From Sulfurovum sp. (GTDB taxonomy: Bacteria; Campylobacterota; Campylobacteria; Campylobacterales; Sulfurovaceae), in contig JADGDL010000030.1 of NCBI GenBank assembly GCA_016744875.1, positions 1 through 25,549 on the forward strand: a stretch of DNA of 25,549 bases, given 5' to 3'. The notes under the pieces are model-generated. The model was given only the letters and a program-made list of their open reading frames with translations, did no database searches and was not told the DNA's origin. Position numbers and translations under genes: made by a program. This document shows positions 1 to 8,345 of the stretch, piece after piece. Position 1 is the stretch's first letter; each line of letters opens with the position of its first letter.

Positions 1-150
1 GTCAAATACAGATCGAGTATTTGAGATTGCATTCAGTGTACCATAATAATAAGCGGTAATGATAAAAAGGCTATGACTGCATTAAAATGTTGAACAATAA
101 TGTGATAGGAAATTGAAAATATCGTATAGAGTTTTTATTCAGAAAATGGA

Positions 151-181
151 AACCTTATAATCTAACATATTTTATAAGGTT
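151..181. repeat. Inverted repeat AACCTTATAA, first copy
   Basis: AACCTTATAA (151-160) and TTATAAGGTT (172-181) form perfect 10-bp arms around an 11-nt loop. The same CCTTATAA half is used by a second inverted repeat about 80 bp to the right. It could be a weak hairpin or a protein-binding site; the stem is AT-rich for a terminator. Confidence 0.55.
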
Positions 182-233
182 ATTCGCTGTATCAACGTTT
201 ACGGAGCATAAATATCTACTCTTCAATAGAAAA

Positions 234-269
234 CCTTATAAAATGTGCTGTATAGGAGGTTTTATAAGG
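234..269 (-). terminator. ptrB: Inverted repeat CCTTATAAAA, possible ptrB terminator
   Basis: CCTTATAAAA (234-243) and TTTTATAAGG (260-269) are perfect 10-bp arms around a 16-nt loop. On the minus strand the hairpin begins 13 nt after the ptrB stop codon and is followed by TTTTC, so it could terminate ptrB. The stem is AT-rich and the loop is long, so an operator-like role shared with the 151-181 repeat is also possible. Confidence 0.4.
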
Positions 270-282
270 ATACTTCTTCTCA

Positions 283-2313
283 TCACTCCATTCCCAACTT
301 TAATAAAAAAGCCTGAACCATCGCCACTTCTTTAAAAGGCTCAAATCTTCCAGAAGCACCACCATGTCCAGTATCCATATTTGTGTGTAATAAGAGCATG
401 TTGCCATCTGTTTTGTAGTCTCTCAATTTTGCTACCCATTTAGCCGGTTCCCAATACTGTACTTGTGAATCATGTAAGCCGGTGGTAACTAGCATGTTTG
501 GGTACATTTTCCTCTCTACATTGTCATAAGGAGAGTAGGCTAACATGTAGTCATAATACTTTTTATCATTTGGGTTTCCCCATTCATCGTACTCGCCTGT
601 AGTGAGGGGGATTGTATCGTCCAGCATGGTAGTAACCACATCTACAAAAGGCACTTGTGCAACTATCCCTTTGTAAAGCTCTGCTTTCATGTTTACTATG
701 CCACCCATAAGCATACCCCCTGCACTTCCACCTTGGGCAAATAGTTTTTCTTTAGAGGTATAACCCTCTTCTATCAAATACTCAGAACAAGCTATGAAGT
801 CTGTAAAGGTATTCATTTTTGTCAACAATTTACCATCTTCATACCAGGCACGACCAAGCTCTTCTCCACCTCTTATGTGCGCAATTACATACACAAATCC
901 ACGGTCAAGTAATGAAAGTCGTGAAATTGAAAATGAAGCATCTAAAGAGTAACCGTAAGAGCCATAAGCATACTGGAGTGTGGGATTGCTACCGTCTAAA
1001 ACTAAGCCTTTTTTATACACCAAAGATATGGGAACTTTCTTTCCATCTTTAGCTGTCGCCCATGCCCGTTTACTTTCATAATCATCTTTGTTAAAATCAC
1101 CCAAGATTTCTGTCTCTTTTAAAACAGTCTTTTCTTTAGTATCCATATGGAAATTAATAGTCGAATTTGGTGTGGTTAATGAGTTGTATCCATAACAAAG
1201 TAAGTTAGTATCAAAATCAAGGTTCATAGAAATATACGCATCATAAACCTCTTCACCAAAGTCTAAATAATACGACTCATCTGTTTTATAGTTCATGATC
1301 TTAATTTCAGTTAAACCCTTTCGCTTTTCTTCTAACACTATAAAGTCATTGAAGAGTTCAAAGCCTTCTAGTAAAACATCTTCTCTATGGGCTATAAGCT
1401 CTTTCCAGTGTTCTTTACCTGTCTTGACTACATCACACTGCATCAGTCTAAAATTTTTTGCTTCATAGTTGGTCGCAATGACAAACTTTTCTTCATGATG
1501 CTCAACGGTGTACTCCAAGTCACGCTCACGTTTTGAAAAAATTTTAAATGCTCCCATAGGTTCATCTGCTAACAAAGTTTGTATTTCTGTAGAGAGTGTT
1601 GAGTAAGACTCTATCATTATGTATTTTTTGGATTTGGACTTTGAAACATGTACCCCAAAAGTATCATCTGCTTCATGGTAGATCTCTACTGCGTTGTTAG
1701 AACCTAACTCATACCTAAAAATTTTATAATCTCTAAGCGTTTCTGCTTCCATTTGTGTAAAGAAAAGGGTCTTATTGTCATTTGCCCAAGTGGCAGAACC
1801 TGTAGTATTTTCTATGGTCTCTTCAAGCACAACACCTGTTTCTAAGTTTTTAAAATACAAGGTATATATACGACGTGAGACATTGTCTACACCAAAGCAG
1901 AGCATTTGATTGTCAGTACTGATACTCAAGCCACCCACAGAATAATAGGCATGCCCTTCAGCCAAAATATTGACATCTAAGATGATAACCTCATCAGCCG
2001 TTAGATGCTCTTTTTTACGACAATATATAGGATAATCCTTACCATCCTCATAACGTGCATAATACCAATAACCATTACTTTCATAGGGTACAGAAGCGTC
2101 ATCTTTCACTATCTTGCCTATCATCTCATCAAAAAGTTCTTTTTGCAGTACTTCTGTAGATTCTAGTTTTTCTTTCGTATAATCATTTTCAGCATTAAGG
2201 TAGTCAATAACCTCAGTATCTTCTCTGTCATTTAACCAATAGTAATTATCTATACGTTCATGCTTATGTTTGATTAATTTTTGGGGATTTTTTATTGCTT
2301 TTGGGTAATTCAT
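283..2313 (-). CDS. ptrB: Oligopeptidase B (S9A serine peptidase)
   Basis: A cytoplasmic prolyl-oligopeptidase-family peptidase that cleaves short peptides after basic residues. The 676 residues match the family length (E. coli PtrB is about 686). The N-terminal two thirds form the propeller, and the C-terminal third is an alpha/beta hydrolase. The catalytic triad is visible: Ser530 in GGSAGG, Asp615 in LHDSQVQYWEP, and His650 in GHGGASGRF. The HDSQVQYWEPAKW block and the TTGEYDEWGNP block upstream of it are typical of oligopeptidase B rather than of prolyl oligopeptidase. There is no signal peptide. The ATG start is supported by a TACAAT -10-like box at 2341-2336 with a short leader, although the ribosome site is weak. 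It is monocistronic as far as the window shows, and I see no link to the nitrogen genes beside it. Confidence 0.95.
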   Translation of the reverse strand: MNYPKAIKNPQKLIKHKHERIDNYYWLNDREDTEVIDYLNAENDYTKEKLESTEVLQKELFDEMIGKIVKDDASVPYESNGYWYYARYEDGKDYPIYCRKKEHLTADEVIILDVNILAEGHAYYSVGGLSISTDNQMLCFGVDNVSRRIYTLYFKNLETGVVLEETIENTTGSATWANDNKTLFFTQMEAETLRDYKIFRYELGSNNAVEIYHEADDTFGVHVSKSKSKKYIMIESYSTLSTEIQTLLADEPMGAFKIFSKRERDLEYTVEHHEEKFVIATNYEAKNFRLMQCDVVKTGKEHWKELIAHREDVLLEGFELFNDFIVLEEKRKGLTEIKIMNYKTDESYYLDFGEEVYDAYISMNLDFDTNLLCYGYNSLTTPNSTINFHMDTKEKTVLKETEILGDFNKDDYESKRAWATAKDGKKVPISLVYKKGLVLDGSNPTLQYAYGSYGYSLDASFSISRLSLLDRGFVYVIAHIRGGEELGRAWYEDGKLLTKMNTFTDFIACSEYLIEEGYTSKEKLFAQGGSAGGMLMGGIVNMKAELYKGIVAQVPFVDVVTTMLDDTIPLTTGEYDEWGNPNDKKYYDYMLAYSPYDNVERKMYPNMLVTTGLHDSQVQYWEPAKWVAKLRDYKTDGNMLLLHTNMDTGHGGASGRFEPFKEVAMVQAFLLKLGME

Positions 2314-2414
2314 ACTTCAGCTCATTTTTTAAGGTATTGTAGCAAAAAATAAAAAAGGTTTTTTTTAAAAAGACACATCGTTAAAAAGTAAGACTATGAG
2401 CAAAAGTTAATCTT

Positions 2415-2456
2415 AGACTCTTTAGCTCTAATTACGTAATTAAAGACTAAAGGTCT
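2415..2456 (-). terminator. narK: Imperfect hairpin downstream of narK
   Basis: About 47 nt past the narK stop lies a long imperfect stem. AGAC at 2415-2418 pairs with GTCT at 2453-2456, and CTTTAG at 2420-2425 with CTAAAG at 2447-2452. The centre is the perfect 14-bp palindrome TAATTACGTAATTA (2429-2442). There is no strong T-run after it on the minus strand, so it may be a weak terminator or a binding site; it also lies within about 100 bp of the ptrB promoter. Confidence 0.35.
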
Positions 2457-2502
2457 AGAGTAAAAGTTGTAGTAGAAAAGTATATGATCTGTAGGGGGAG
2501 GA

Positions 2503-3783
2503 CTATATAATACCCCCTGAATTTACACCCCACGTTGTTCTCCACCTGGTTTTTACAAGTGAGATACCTGCAATTGCTACCAGTACTACTGCTGCAAAGA
2601 TCATGAATCCTGTGGTATATCCATCAAAAGCACCTTTTGACCAACCAAGCGTTTTAATCAATGCTGTACCACCAAGCCCACCAGCTGCACCAATGATACC
2701 AGTCATAATACCAATATCTTTACCAAATCTTTGTGGTACGAGTTGAAAAACAGCACCGTTTGCCATACCAAGGTTTGCCATGATAAGGAAAAGAACTACT
2801 ATTGCCAACCAGAACGGTAATGCAATTGTAGCATTCACTACAGCCAATGTTGCAACCGTACCAAAGAAAATATAAAGTGATTTGATACCACCCATTTTAT
2901 CTGCTATGGCACCACCAACAGGGCGAAGTACTGCACCTGCAAAGATAGTTAAGGCACCAAAGTATCCAGCGACAACCTTCACATTTTCTTCATTAAATAC
3001 TTCTGTTCCAAAAACTGACATGTCTGCCTGGTATGTATTCATAAGATATACCTTCATGTACCCTGCAAATCCAACGAAACCACCAAAGCTCACAGCATAG
3101 AATAGGTTAAACCACCATGTATCTTTATCTTTAAGAAGTTTTCCATAATCGGACAGTTTTTTAGGTCTTGCTTTATACACAGATGCTGGTGCATCTTTTG
3201 CAATAAAAGCATATGCTATCCAAACTACTATTGCCATTACTGCACCTACTAAAAACACTGATTCCCATCCCCAAAGTTCAGCAATCTTAGGTGCAAACAA
3301 AAAGTCAATAACAACACCAATATTACCTGCTCCCGCAATACCAAGTACAATACCTTGAGACTTAGGTGGATACCACTGCCCGGCTTGAGGAAGTGCAACA
3401 GCGAACGATGCTCCTGCAAAACCAAGACCAAGGGCTACAATAAGTAAAGCATTATAAGTAATATTCTCACCCATAAAATAAGCTGTAAGCAGTGCTGCTA
3501 TAACCACTGACTGTGCCATAAGTGCTGTTACTTTTGCACCTAATTTATCAACACCAAATCCAAGTAATATTCTTAATAATGCTCCAGATAATATTGGAAG
3601 TGACAATAACGTAGCTTTTTCACCTGCTGTTATCATATAACCTGTAGCAGCTAGTGCCTCACTTATCTCTGTAGAGAGTGGACCTAACATTGTCCACACC
3701 ATAAAACTCATATCAAAATATAAAAAAGCCATGAACAATGTCGGTGTATGTCCTTGTCCCTTTAATGCTTTAAATCCTGCCAT
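2503..3783 (-). CDS. narK: NarK-type nitrate/nitrite transporter (MFS)
   Basis: An inner-membrane transporter of the nitrate/nitrite porter family with 426 residues and about 12 hydrophobic segments. The two family glycine signatures are present: GIAGAGNIGV at about 148-157, and a second one in the GIIGAAGGLGG stretch of the C-terminal half. The paired arginines that bind the anion in NarK correspond to Arg71 (LLRILLGFG) and Arg287 (AVLRPVGG). The start ATG has AAAGGA at a good distance. It is transcribed away from cobA-nirA-nasA across a 222-bp regulatory region. That context makes nitrate uptake for assimilation the most likely role; nitrite exchange cannot be excluded from sequence. A TATAAT -10 and the 17-bp nitrogen palindrome lie upstream. 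Confidence 0.93.
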   Translation of the reverse strand: MAGFKALKGQGHTPTLFMAFLYFDMSFMVWTMLGPLSTEISEALAATGYMITAGEKATLLSLPILSGALLRILLGFGVDKLGAKVTALMAQSVVIAALLTAYFMGENITYNALLIVALGLGFAGASFAVALPQAGQWYPPKSQGIVLGIAGAGNIGVVIDFLFAPKIAELWGWESVFLVGAVMAIVVWIAYAFIAKDAPASVYKARPKKLSDYGKLLKDKDTWWFNLFYAVSFGGFVGFAGYMKVYLMNTYQADMSVFGTEVFNEENVKVVAGYFGALTIFAGAVLRPVGGAIADKMGGIKSLYIFFGTVATLAVVNATIALPFWLAIVVLFLIMANLGMANGAVFQLVPQRFGKDIGIMTGIIGAAGGLGGTALIKTLGWSKGAFDGYTTGFMIFAAVVLVAIAGISLVKTRWRTTWGVNSGGII

Positions 3784-3811
3784 TTTTTATCCTTTAAATA
3801 AATATGACCGT

Positions 3812-3817
3812 ATTATA
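3812..3817 (-). promoter_or_regulatory. narK: Predicted narK -10 box (TATAAT)
   Basis: TATAAT on the minus strand, 3817 to 3812, lies 28 bases upstream of the narK ATG. The near edge of the palindrome at 3849-3865 is exactly 31 nt upstream of it, the same spacing as at amtB1. No -24/-12 sigma-54 element is seen. Confidence 0.6.
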
Positions 3818-3848
3818 TAGTTAAACCAAGTATTATTTATAATTCATA

Positions 3849-3865
3849 TGATTAATTTTTAATCA
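3849..3865. promoter_or_regulatory. Nitrogen palindrome, copy 1 (narK/cobA)
   Basis: TGATTAA-TTT-TTAATCA, a perfect 7+3+7 palindrome between divergent narK and cobA. Three further exact copies of the same half-sites occur at 16349, 17810 and 19605, all beside nitrogen-related or regulatory genes. It is probably an operator. Its placement fits activation of narK. Confidence 0.7.
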
Positions 3866-3911
3866 ATTAAAGCTCCTTATATATAGCAATATAGCAATAT
3901 TAGAATATACT

Positions 3912-3990
3912 ATATGTTACATATTGATTAAAATATAGGCAGTTTTTATACTCATTTTATATCTATATACCATATAATCATGTAACATAT
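3912..3990. promoter_or_regulatory. Inverted pair of TGTTACA/TGTAACA sites
   Basis: ATATGTTACAT at 3912-3922 is repeated in inverse orientation as ATGTAACATAT at 3980-3990, with centres about 68 bp apart. The first is part of the near-palindrome ATATGT-T-ACATAT (3912-3924). The second overlaps the predicted cobA transcription start. This could be a site for a second regulator of the nitrate operon. A tandem ATAGCAAT repeat (3883-3898) lies just to the left. Confidence 0.45.
3925..3978 (+). promoter_or_regulatory. cobA: Predicted cobA-nirA-nasA promoter with degenerate palindrome
   Basis: TATAAT at 3973-3978 is a good -10 for the plus-strand operon, with a predicted start near 3985. Exactly 31 nt upstream ends the sequence TGATTAA-AAT-ATAGGCA (3925-3941): a perfect left half-site and a right half-site matching 4 of 7 positions. 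The spacing equals that at narK and amtB1, which is why I read it as a weak fifth operator. Confidence 0.5.
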
Positions 3991-4005
3991 ATTAATGACA
4001 AAAAA

Positions 4006-4809
4006 GTGAGTAAATACATTATGAAAAAAAGAGATAAAGGCATAAACACACCACTTCAGCTAAGTAGACAGCTACCAGTAAAAGCCTATCTCGTAGGATG
4101 TGGACTGGGAGATCCTGAGCTGCTTACGATCAAAGCCTACCAAATCATCAAAGATGTGGATGTCGTACTTTATGACCATCTCATATCTGACGAGATCATG
4201 GCAATCGTACCTAAAGGCACTAAAAAAGTCTTTGTGGGTAAAGAAAAAGGGTTTCACAGTAAACCTCAGGAAGAGATAAATAAGCTTATACGTAAATACA
4301 TTAAAAAGGGTTACTCTGTAGCGCGTTTAAAAAGTGGTGACCCATTTATCTTTGGTCGTGGAGCTGAAGAGTTACTCTACCTTACACAAAAAGGCGTAAA
4401 AACTGAAGTGATACCCGGTATCTCTTCCTCAGTCTCAGGACCCCTGATGGCAAACATTCCTATCACTGCAAGAGATTACAGTAATGCCTTTACTGTAGTC
4501 ACAGCACACCTGAAAGGTAATGCTATCAATCTTGACTGGGTACCTATGTTAAAAAACAGAAACCATACAGTCATCGCACTTATGGGACTGACACGTATCA
4601 AAGAGATCGTGCAACAGGCTAGTGCATTAGACATTGGTATGGACACCCCCTGTGCCATTGTTTCAAATGCCAGTAGGAAGAATCAAACTGTCCTCACCAC
4701 CACACTAGAGAATCTAGAAGAGGTTTCTCTTAGTGTAGCAAGACCTGCTATACTGGTCTTCGGTGATGTCATACAGTATACTAACACATTAAAAGAAAGT
4801 CAAAAATGA
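4006..4809 (+). CDS. cobA: Uroporphyrinogen-III C-methyltransferase (siroheme branch)
   Basis: Transfers two methyl groups from S-adenosylmethionine to uroporphyrinogen III, giving precorrin-2, the precursor of siroheme. The SAM-binding loop GCGLGDPELL is at 31-40 and the family block SGDPFIFGRGAEE at about 110-122. At 267 residues it is a single methyltransferase domain; the CysG-type dehydrogenase/ferrochelatase domain is absent and must be encoded elsewhere. The stop overlaps the nirA start (ATGA), so the two are translationally coupled, and its job here is evidently to feed siroheme to NirA. Start choice is uncertain: GTG at 4006 has no clear ribosome site, while ATG at 4021 has only a weak AGTGAG. 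Confidence 0.92.
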   Translation: MSKYIMKKRDKGINTPLQLSRQLPVKAYLVGCGLGDPELLTIKAYQIIKDVDVVLYDHLISDEIMAIVPKGTKKVFVGKEKGFHSKPQEEINKLIRKYIKKGYSVARLKSGDPFIFGRGAEELLYLTQKGVKTEVIPGISSSVSGPLMANIPITARDYSNAFTVVTAHLKGNAINLDWVPMLKNRNHTVIALMGLTRIKEIVQQASALDIGMDTPCAIVSNASRKNQTVLTTTLENLEEVSLSVARPAILVFGDVIQYTNTLKESQK

Positions 4810-6725
4810 CAATTTTAGAAAAAGCACAAGCTGCAAGAAGTAAAAAGATAAACAAAGTTGAATCTATCAAAGCACTTAAAATGCCCATGGATGTATATGC
4901 AAAACTAGAAGAAATAGCTGCTGGGGGGTATGAAAATCTGTCAAAGGAAGATAGTGCATATTTCTTGATCTGTTTTGGTCTTTATGACAAAGGTGAGGAC
5001 TTTATGCTCCGAATACGTATACCTTCAGGTCAGTTAAACTATGAACAAGCATTGCGTATTGGTGAAATAGCCAAAAAATACGGTAATGACTATATAGATA
5101 TTACAACCCGTATGCAAATTGAACTACGTTATTTACAAATAAAAGACATTGCTAAAGTTTTAGCAGAACTGAGAGAAGTAGGCATCTCTACTTTTCAAAC
5201 TGGTGTGGACAATCCTCGTGGTATTGTGGCTGACCCACTTGACGGTATAGCGTATGACAGTATCATAGAGACGATGCCTATTATCAATGAACTCCAAGCT
5301 GTTTTTTGTGAGGACCCTGAATGGATCTCTGTACTTCCACGTAAATTTAACACAGGGATATTGGGTTCACTCTCTAACTCATGTAATATCTTTGGTCATG
5401 ACTGTTGTTTTGTCTTAGCACAAAAAGACGGAATATTTGGATTCAATATTTACTTGGGCGCAAGAGTGGGTGTACAAGCTCAAGACGCAAATATTTTTGT
5501 AAACATTCATGAAGTACCTCTTTTTTTTAAGTCACTTTTGACTGTATTTAAAACCTACGGATACAGAGATAACCGTAACAAAAACCGTTTGATTTTTCTC
5601 ATCAATGATGTGGGACTGGACAACTTTGTTAATGCGGTAAAAAAAGAAGCTGATTGCAACTTTTTACCTGCAGGTATAAATATGGTACAGTCACAGAATA
5701 TTGCACTGGGTTCAAATAAAGTACTCGGACGTAATGGTAAGTTTGCCTATAAGGTCGTTGTGCCTTCTGGTATATTCACAGGGTCAGATATGATGGCTGC
5801 AGCCCAAGTAGCAAAAACATTTGGTACAGGTGAGTTGAGACTAACATATGATCAAAATATTTATATACTCAATATTCCAAAAGAATCACTTGCAGAGTTC
5901 AAAACTACGGACCTCATCACACGGCATGTAAAATTCAACAATCTCTATTTTAATGACATGATCGCCTGTGCAGGAACAAAAACCTGCAAATATGGTGTCA
6001 TCCCCAATAAACCTGATGCCATAGAAATGGCACATTTCTTGAGCTCTGAAGTAGCTATAGAGAATGCGAATATTCGTATGAACTGGTCAGCTTGTCCTAA
6101 AGGTTGTGGTTTAAATGGTATCGCAGATATAGGTTTTGAAGGCTGTAAAGCAAAAGATTCTGAGGGGAATAGAGTTGATGGTGTACACATCTATCTAGGT
6201 GGTAAGATCACCCGTGTTGCAAAAGAAGCACACACACTACATAAATCCCTGCCTATTACTGAAGCAAAACACCATGTCAAATATCTCCTCAAAACCTATG
6301 CATCATTCAAAGAAAGAGCAGAGACCTTTGAAGCATTTGATGATAGATTTTTATCAGCAAACTACAGCTTTCAGGCACTTGGATTTTACACAAAAATAAA
6401 CTATGTGCTTAATGACAAACTGGGTTTAGATGTAGCATTTGAACTTGACAATGAACCAAAAAGTTCTAAACGGGAAGAGTTTGAACTTTTTAGCTTTGGG
6501 CTGAAACTTTACAAGCTACTTACGGGTGAAAAACGTTATGACGCGGTGATAGGATTAGCACCTAATATGCTAAAACCTACAAGTATCACAAGAGACACAG
6601 TTTCAAGGTTAAATCCTAAAGTACCTGCCAAGCTTTCTGAAATTATTTACACTATGACACATGAGAACAAAAGGGAACGTGCAGCTGTTTTCTCTGAATT
6701 AATTGTAGCACTCAAGGAGATCTAA
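4806..6725 (+). CDS. nirA: Siroheme ferredoxin-type nitrite reductase with kinase-like tail
   Basis: Predicted to reduce nitrite to ammonium in the cytoplasm with siroheme and a [4Fe-4S] cluster. The cluster/siroheme cysteines are Cys388 and Cys394 (C-x5-C in ACAGTKTCKYG) and Cys430 and Cys434 (CPKGC). DITTRMQIELR at about 98-108 resembles the TTR..IQLR block of ferredoxin nitrite reductases. Sulfite reductase is the alternative, but narK, cobA and nasA around it favour nitrite. At 639 residues it is longer than the usual 510-590. The excess lies at the C-terminus, where 549-639 resembles the last helices of a Ser/Thr protein kinase: NEP, FSFGLKLYKLLTG, RLNPKVP, and an arginine-rich final helix. 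No kinase N-lobe or catalytic loop is present. The stop overlaps the next start (TAATG). Confidence 0.9.
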   Translation: MTILEKAQAARSKKINKVESIKALKMPMDVYAKLEEIAAGGYENLSKEDSAYFLICFGLYDKGEDFMLRIRIPSGQLNYEQALRIGEIAKKYGNDYIDITTRMQIELRYLQIKDIAKVLAELREVGISTFQTGVDNPRGIVADPLDGIAYDSIIETMPIINELQAVFCEDPEWISVLPRKFNTGILGSLSNSCNIFGHDCCFVLAQKDGIFGFNIYLGARVGVQAQDANIFVNIHEVPLFFKSLLTVFKTYGYRDNRNKNRLIFLINDVGLDNFVNAVKKEADCNFLPAGINMVQSQNIALGSNKVLGRNGKFAYKVVVPSGIFTGSDMMAAAQVAKTFGTGELRLTYDQNIYILNIPKESLAEFKTTDLITRHVKFNNLYFNDMIACAGTKTCKYGVIPNKPDAIEMAHFLSSEVAIENANIRMNWSACPKGCGLNGIADIGFEGCKAKDSEGNRVDGVHIYLGGKITRVAKEAHTLHKSLPITEAKHHVKYLLKTYASFKERAETFEAFDDRFLSANYSFQALGFYTKINYVLNDKLGLDVAFELDNEPKSSKREEFELFSFGLKLYKLLTGEKRYDAVIGLAPNMLKPTSITRDTVSRLNPKVPAKLSEIIYTMTHENKRERAAVFSELIVALKEI

Positions 6726-8332
6726 TGGGTGTAGAACCATTAACAGAAAATACACCGCTTTCTGACTTCATCAATCATAAGACCAACTCAGGGATGCAAT
6801 GTGGAAACTATAGCATTGACCTGCCTGAACTTGGTGATGGAGAACAGTATCGTTTTCACTTCGATGCTACTGCATGTGTAGGGTGCCACTGTTGTGAGGT
6901 AGCTTGTAATGAACAAAATGCAAACCCGGATGACATCAAATGGAGACGTGTAGGTGAGATGGAGATGGGTGAATTTCCAGATACACTGCAACTCTTTAAC
7001 TCTATGTCATGTAATCACTGTATAGAGCCTGAATGTCTCACGGGTTGTCCTACTGAGTCATACATCAAATTTGACAACGGTATCGTATGGCATGATGATC
7101 CTAGCTGTATCGGGTGTCAGTACTGTACATGGAACTGTCCTTATGAAGTACCTACATTTAACAAAGAAAGAGGTATCGTTACCAAGTGTCATATGTGTGC
7201 AGATAAGCTGGAATCAGGACAAACGCCTGCCTGTGTACAAGCATGTCCCTCTAATGCCATAGAGATAGAAGTCTTTAACGTGAAAGAATGGCTAGATGAA
7301 GATATGGCTAAAGAAGGTGTAGCACCTCACTTACCAGATATAGAGATAACCAAACCAACCACACGATACACATTGCCAGAGTTAAAAGAAGGGGAAACAG
7401 TACGTGTTGCAGATGAACACTTACTCAAACCGGCACATTCTGAACTACCACTTGTATTTATGACCGTACTCACACAAGTCTCTTTAGGAGCATTTTTAGC
7501 ACTCTTTTTAGGTCAGTTACTTTTTACTTTAGGTTTTAACCTTCCTGAACCTACACTAGTAATGGCAATACTTGCATTTCTTCCTGCTGCAATCGGTTTG
7601 CCACTTTCGGCACTACACCTAGGGCGTCCTATCAAAGCTATGTCTGCGATGAAAAATTGGAGAACTTCATGGCTTTCACGTGAAGCCATTGCCTTAGGTG
7701 CTTTTACCGGATTAGCTACCATGGTTGCAGGACTCTATTTTTTAGATATCAAAGGTTTTGGACTCCTTCTTCTTGAAGCTATCACCTTGACTGTAGGTAT
7801 CTACGGTATCTATGCACAGTCAATGATATACCGTATCAAAGCACGACCGGCATGGAACAGAAAAAGTACTACTAAACGTTTTTTTGGGTCAAGTTATGTA
7901 GGTTTTTTACTCATTGCTACGCTCCTACTCATATCCAATGGTACACAGGGTGTCATGGTACTTTTAGCCATTACTCTTCTCACTGGTATGGGACAAGCTT
8001 TAGTTATATTGGAAGAAGTGATGTTTTACAGACACCTAGACAAAGAGGATCCACTCTACTACCAGTACAACAGAAGTCGTATACTTCTAGAAGAACATTT
8101 TGGTATAGTAAAGAGAGTCAGAGTGTACTCCTTGGGGTTGTTTGCCTTGGCGTTACCTCTCTTGGCTATTTTGTTTACAGCAAGTGGATTAGTATCGTTA
8201 GCTATAGGCACACTTTTCATTGCAACACTAGGTGCATTCATCAGTGAACTTGCTGGACGTTATCTATTCTACAGAACCGTTGTACCATTAGGACTGGCAG
8301 GGAACTTCTTTGCTGGAAATCAGAGACACTAG
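6725..8332 (+). CDS. DmsB-DmsC fusion: 4[4Fe-4S] subunit plus membrane anchor
   Basis: Electron-transfer partner of the adjacent molybdoenzyme. Residues 47-210 hold four ferredoxin-type cysteine clusters: Cys51/54/57/61, then the CNHCIEPECLTGCP, CIGCQYCTWNCP and CHMC...CVQACP groups. Together these match the 16 ligands of DmsB. After a linker, residues about 245-535 contain eight hydrophobic segments as in the quinol-oxidising anchor DmsC. In DMSO reductase these are two proteins; here they are one of 535 residues. There is no Tat or Sec signal, so the iron-sulfur part should face the cytoplasm, matching the signal-less NasA that follows. AAGGAG at 6714-6719 supports the ATG. I infer that it passes electrons from the quinone pool to NasA. 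Confidence 0.88.
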   Translation: MGVEPLTENTPLSDFINHKTNSGMQCGNYSIDLPELGDGEQYRFHFDATACVGCHCCEVACNEQNANPDDIKWRRVGEMEMGEFPDTLQLFNSMSCNHCIEPECLTGCPTESYIKFDNGIVWHDDPSCIGCQYCTWNCPYEVPTFNKERGIVTKCHMCADKLESGQTPACVQACPSNAIEIEVFNVKEWLDEDMAKEGVAPHLPDIEITKPTTRYTLPELKEGETVRVADEHLLKPAHSELPLVFMTVLTQVSLGAFLALFLGQLLFTLGFNLPEPTLVMAILAFLPAAIGLPLSALHLGRPIKAMSAMKNWRTSWLSREAIALGAFTGLATMVAGLYFLDIKGFGLLLLEAITLTVGIYGIYAQSMIYRIKARPAWNRKSTTKRFFGSSYVGFLLIATLLLISNGTQGVMVLLAITLLTGMGQALVILEEVMFYRHLDKEDPLYYQYNRSRILLEEHFGIVKRVRVYSLGLFALALPLLAILFTASGLVSLAIGTLFIATLGAFISELAGRYLFYRTVVPLGLAGNFFAGNQRH

Positions 8333-8345
8333 AAAGGAAAATAAA

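Larger units (their letters stand above)
1..282. other. Gene-free AT-rich flank with paired inverted repeats
   Basis: No convincing gene is visible here. Short open stretches run in from the left edge on the plus strand (for example 2-43, closed by TAA at 44-46) and could be the tail of a gene outside the window, but they are too short to identify. The right half holds two inverted repeats built on CCTTATAA (listed separately). A perfect AGGAGG at 255-260 on the plus strand has no usable start codon after it, so it is probably chance. Confidence 0.5.

Noticed and set aside
255..260. Perfect AGGAGG on the plus strand
   Set aside because: No start codon or open frame follows at a usable distance; it falls in the loop of an inverted repeat.
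2271..2277. Half-site TGATTAA inside ptrB
   Set aside because: The right half does not match (TTGGGGA), it lies in coding sequence, and no promoter-like element stands at the 31-nt position.
8310..8345. Upstream in-frame ATG for nasA
   Set aside because: It would overlap the DmsBC reading frame and has no ribosome site; ATG 8346 has AAAGGA at the right distance.
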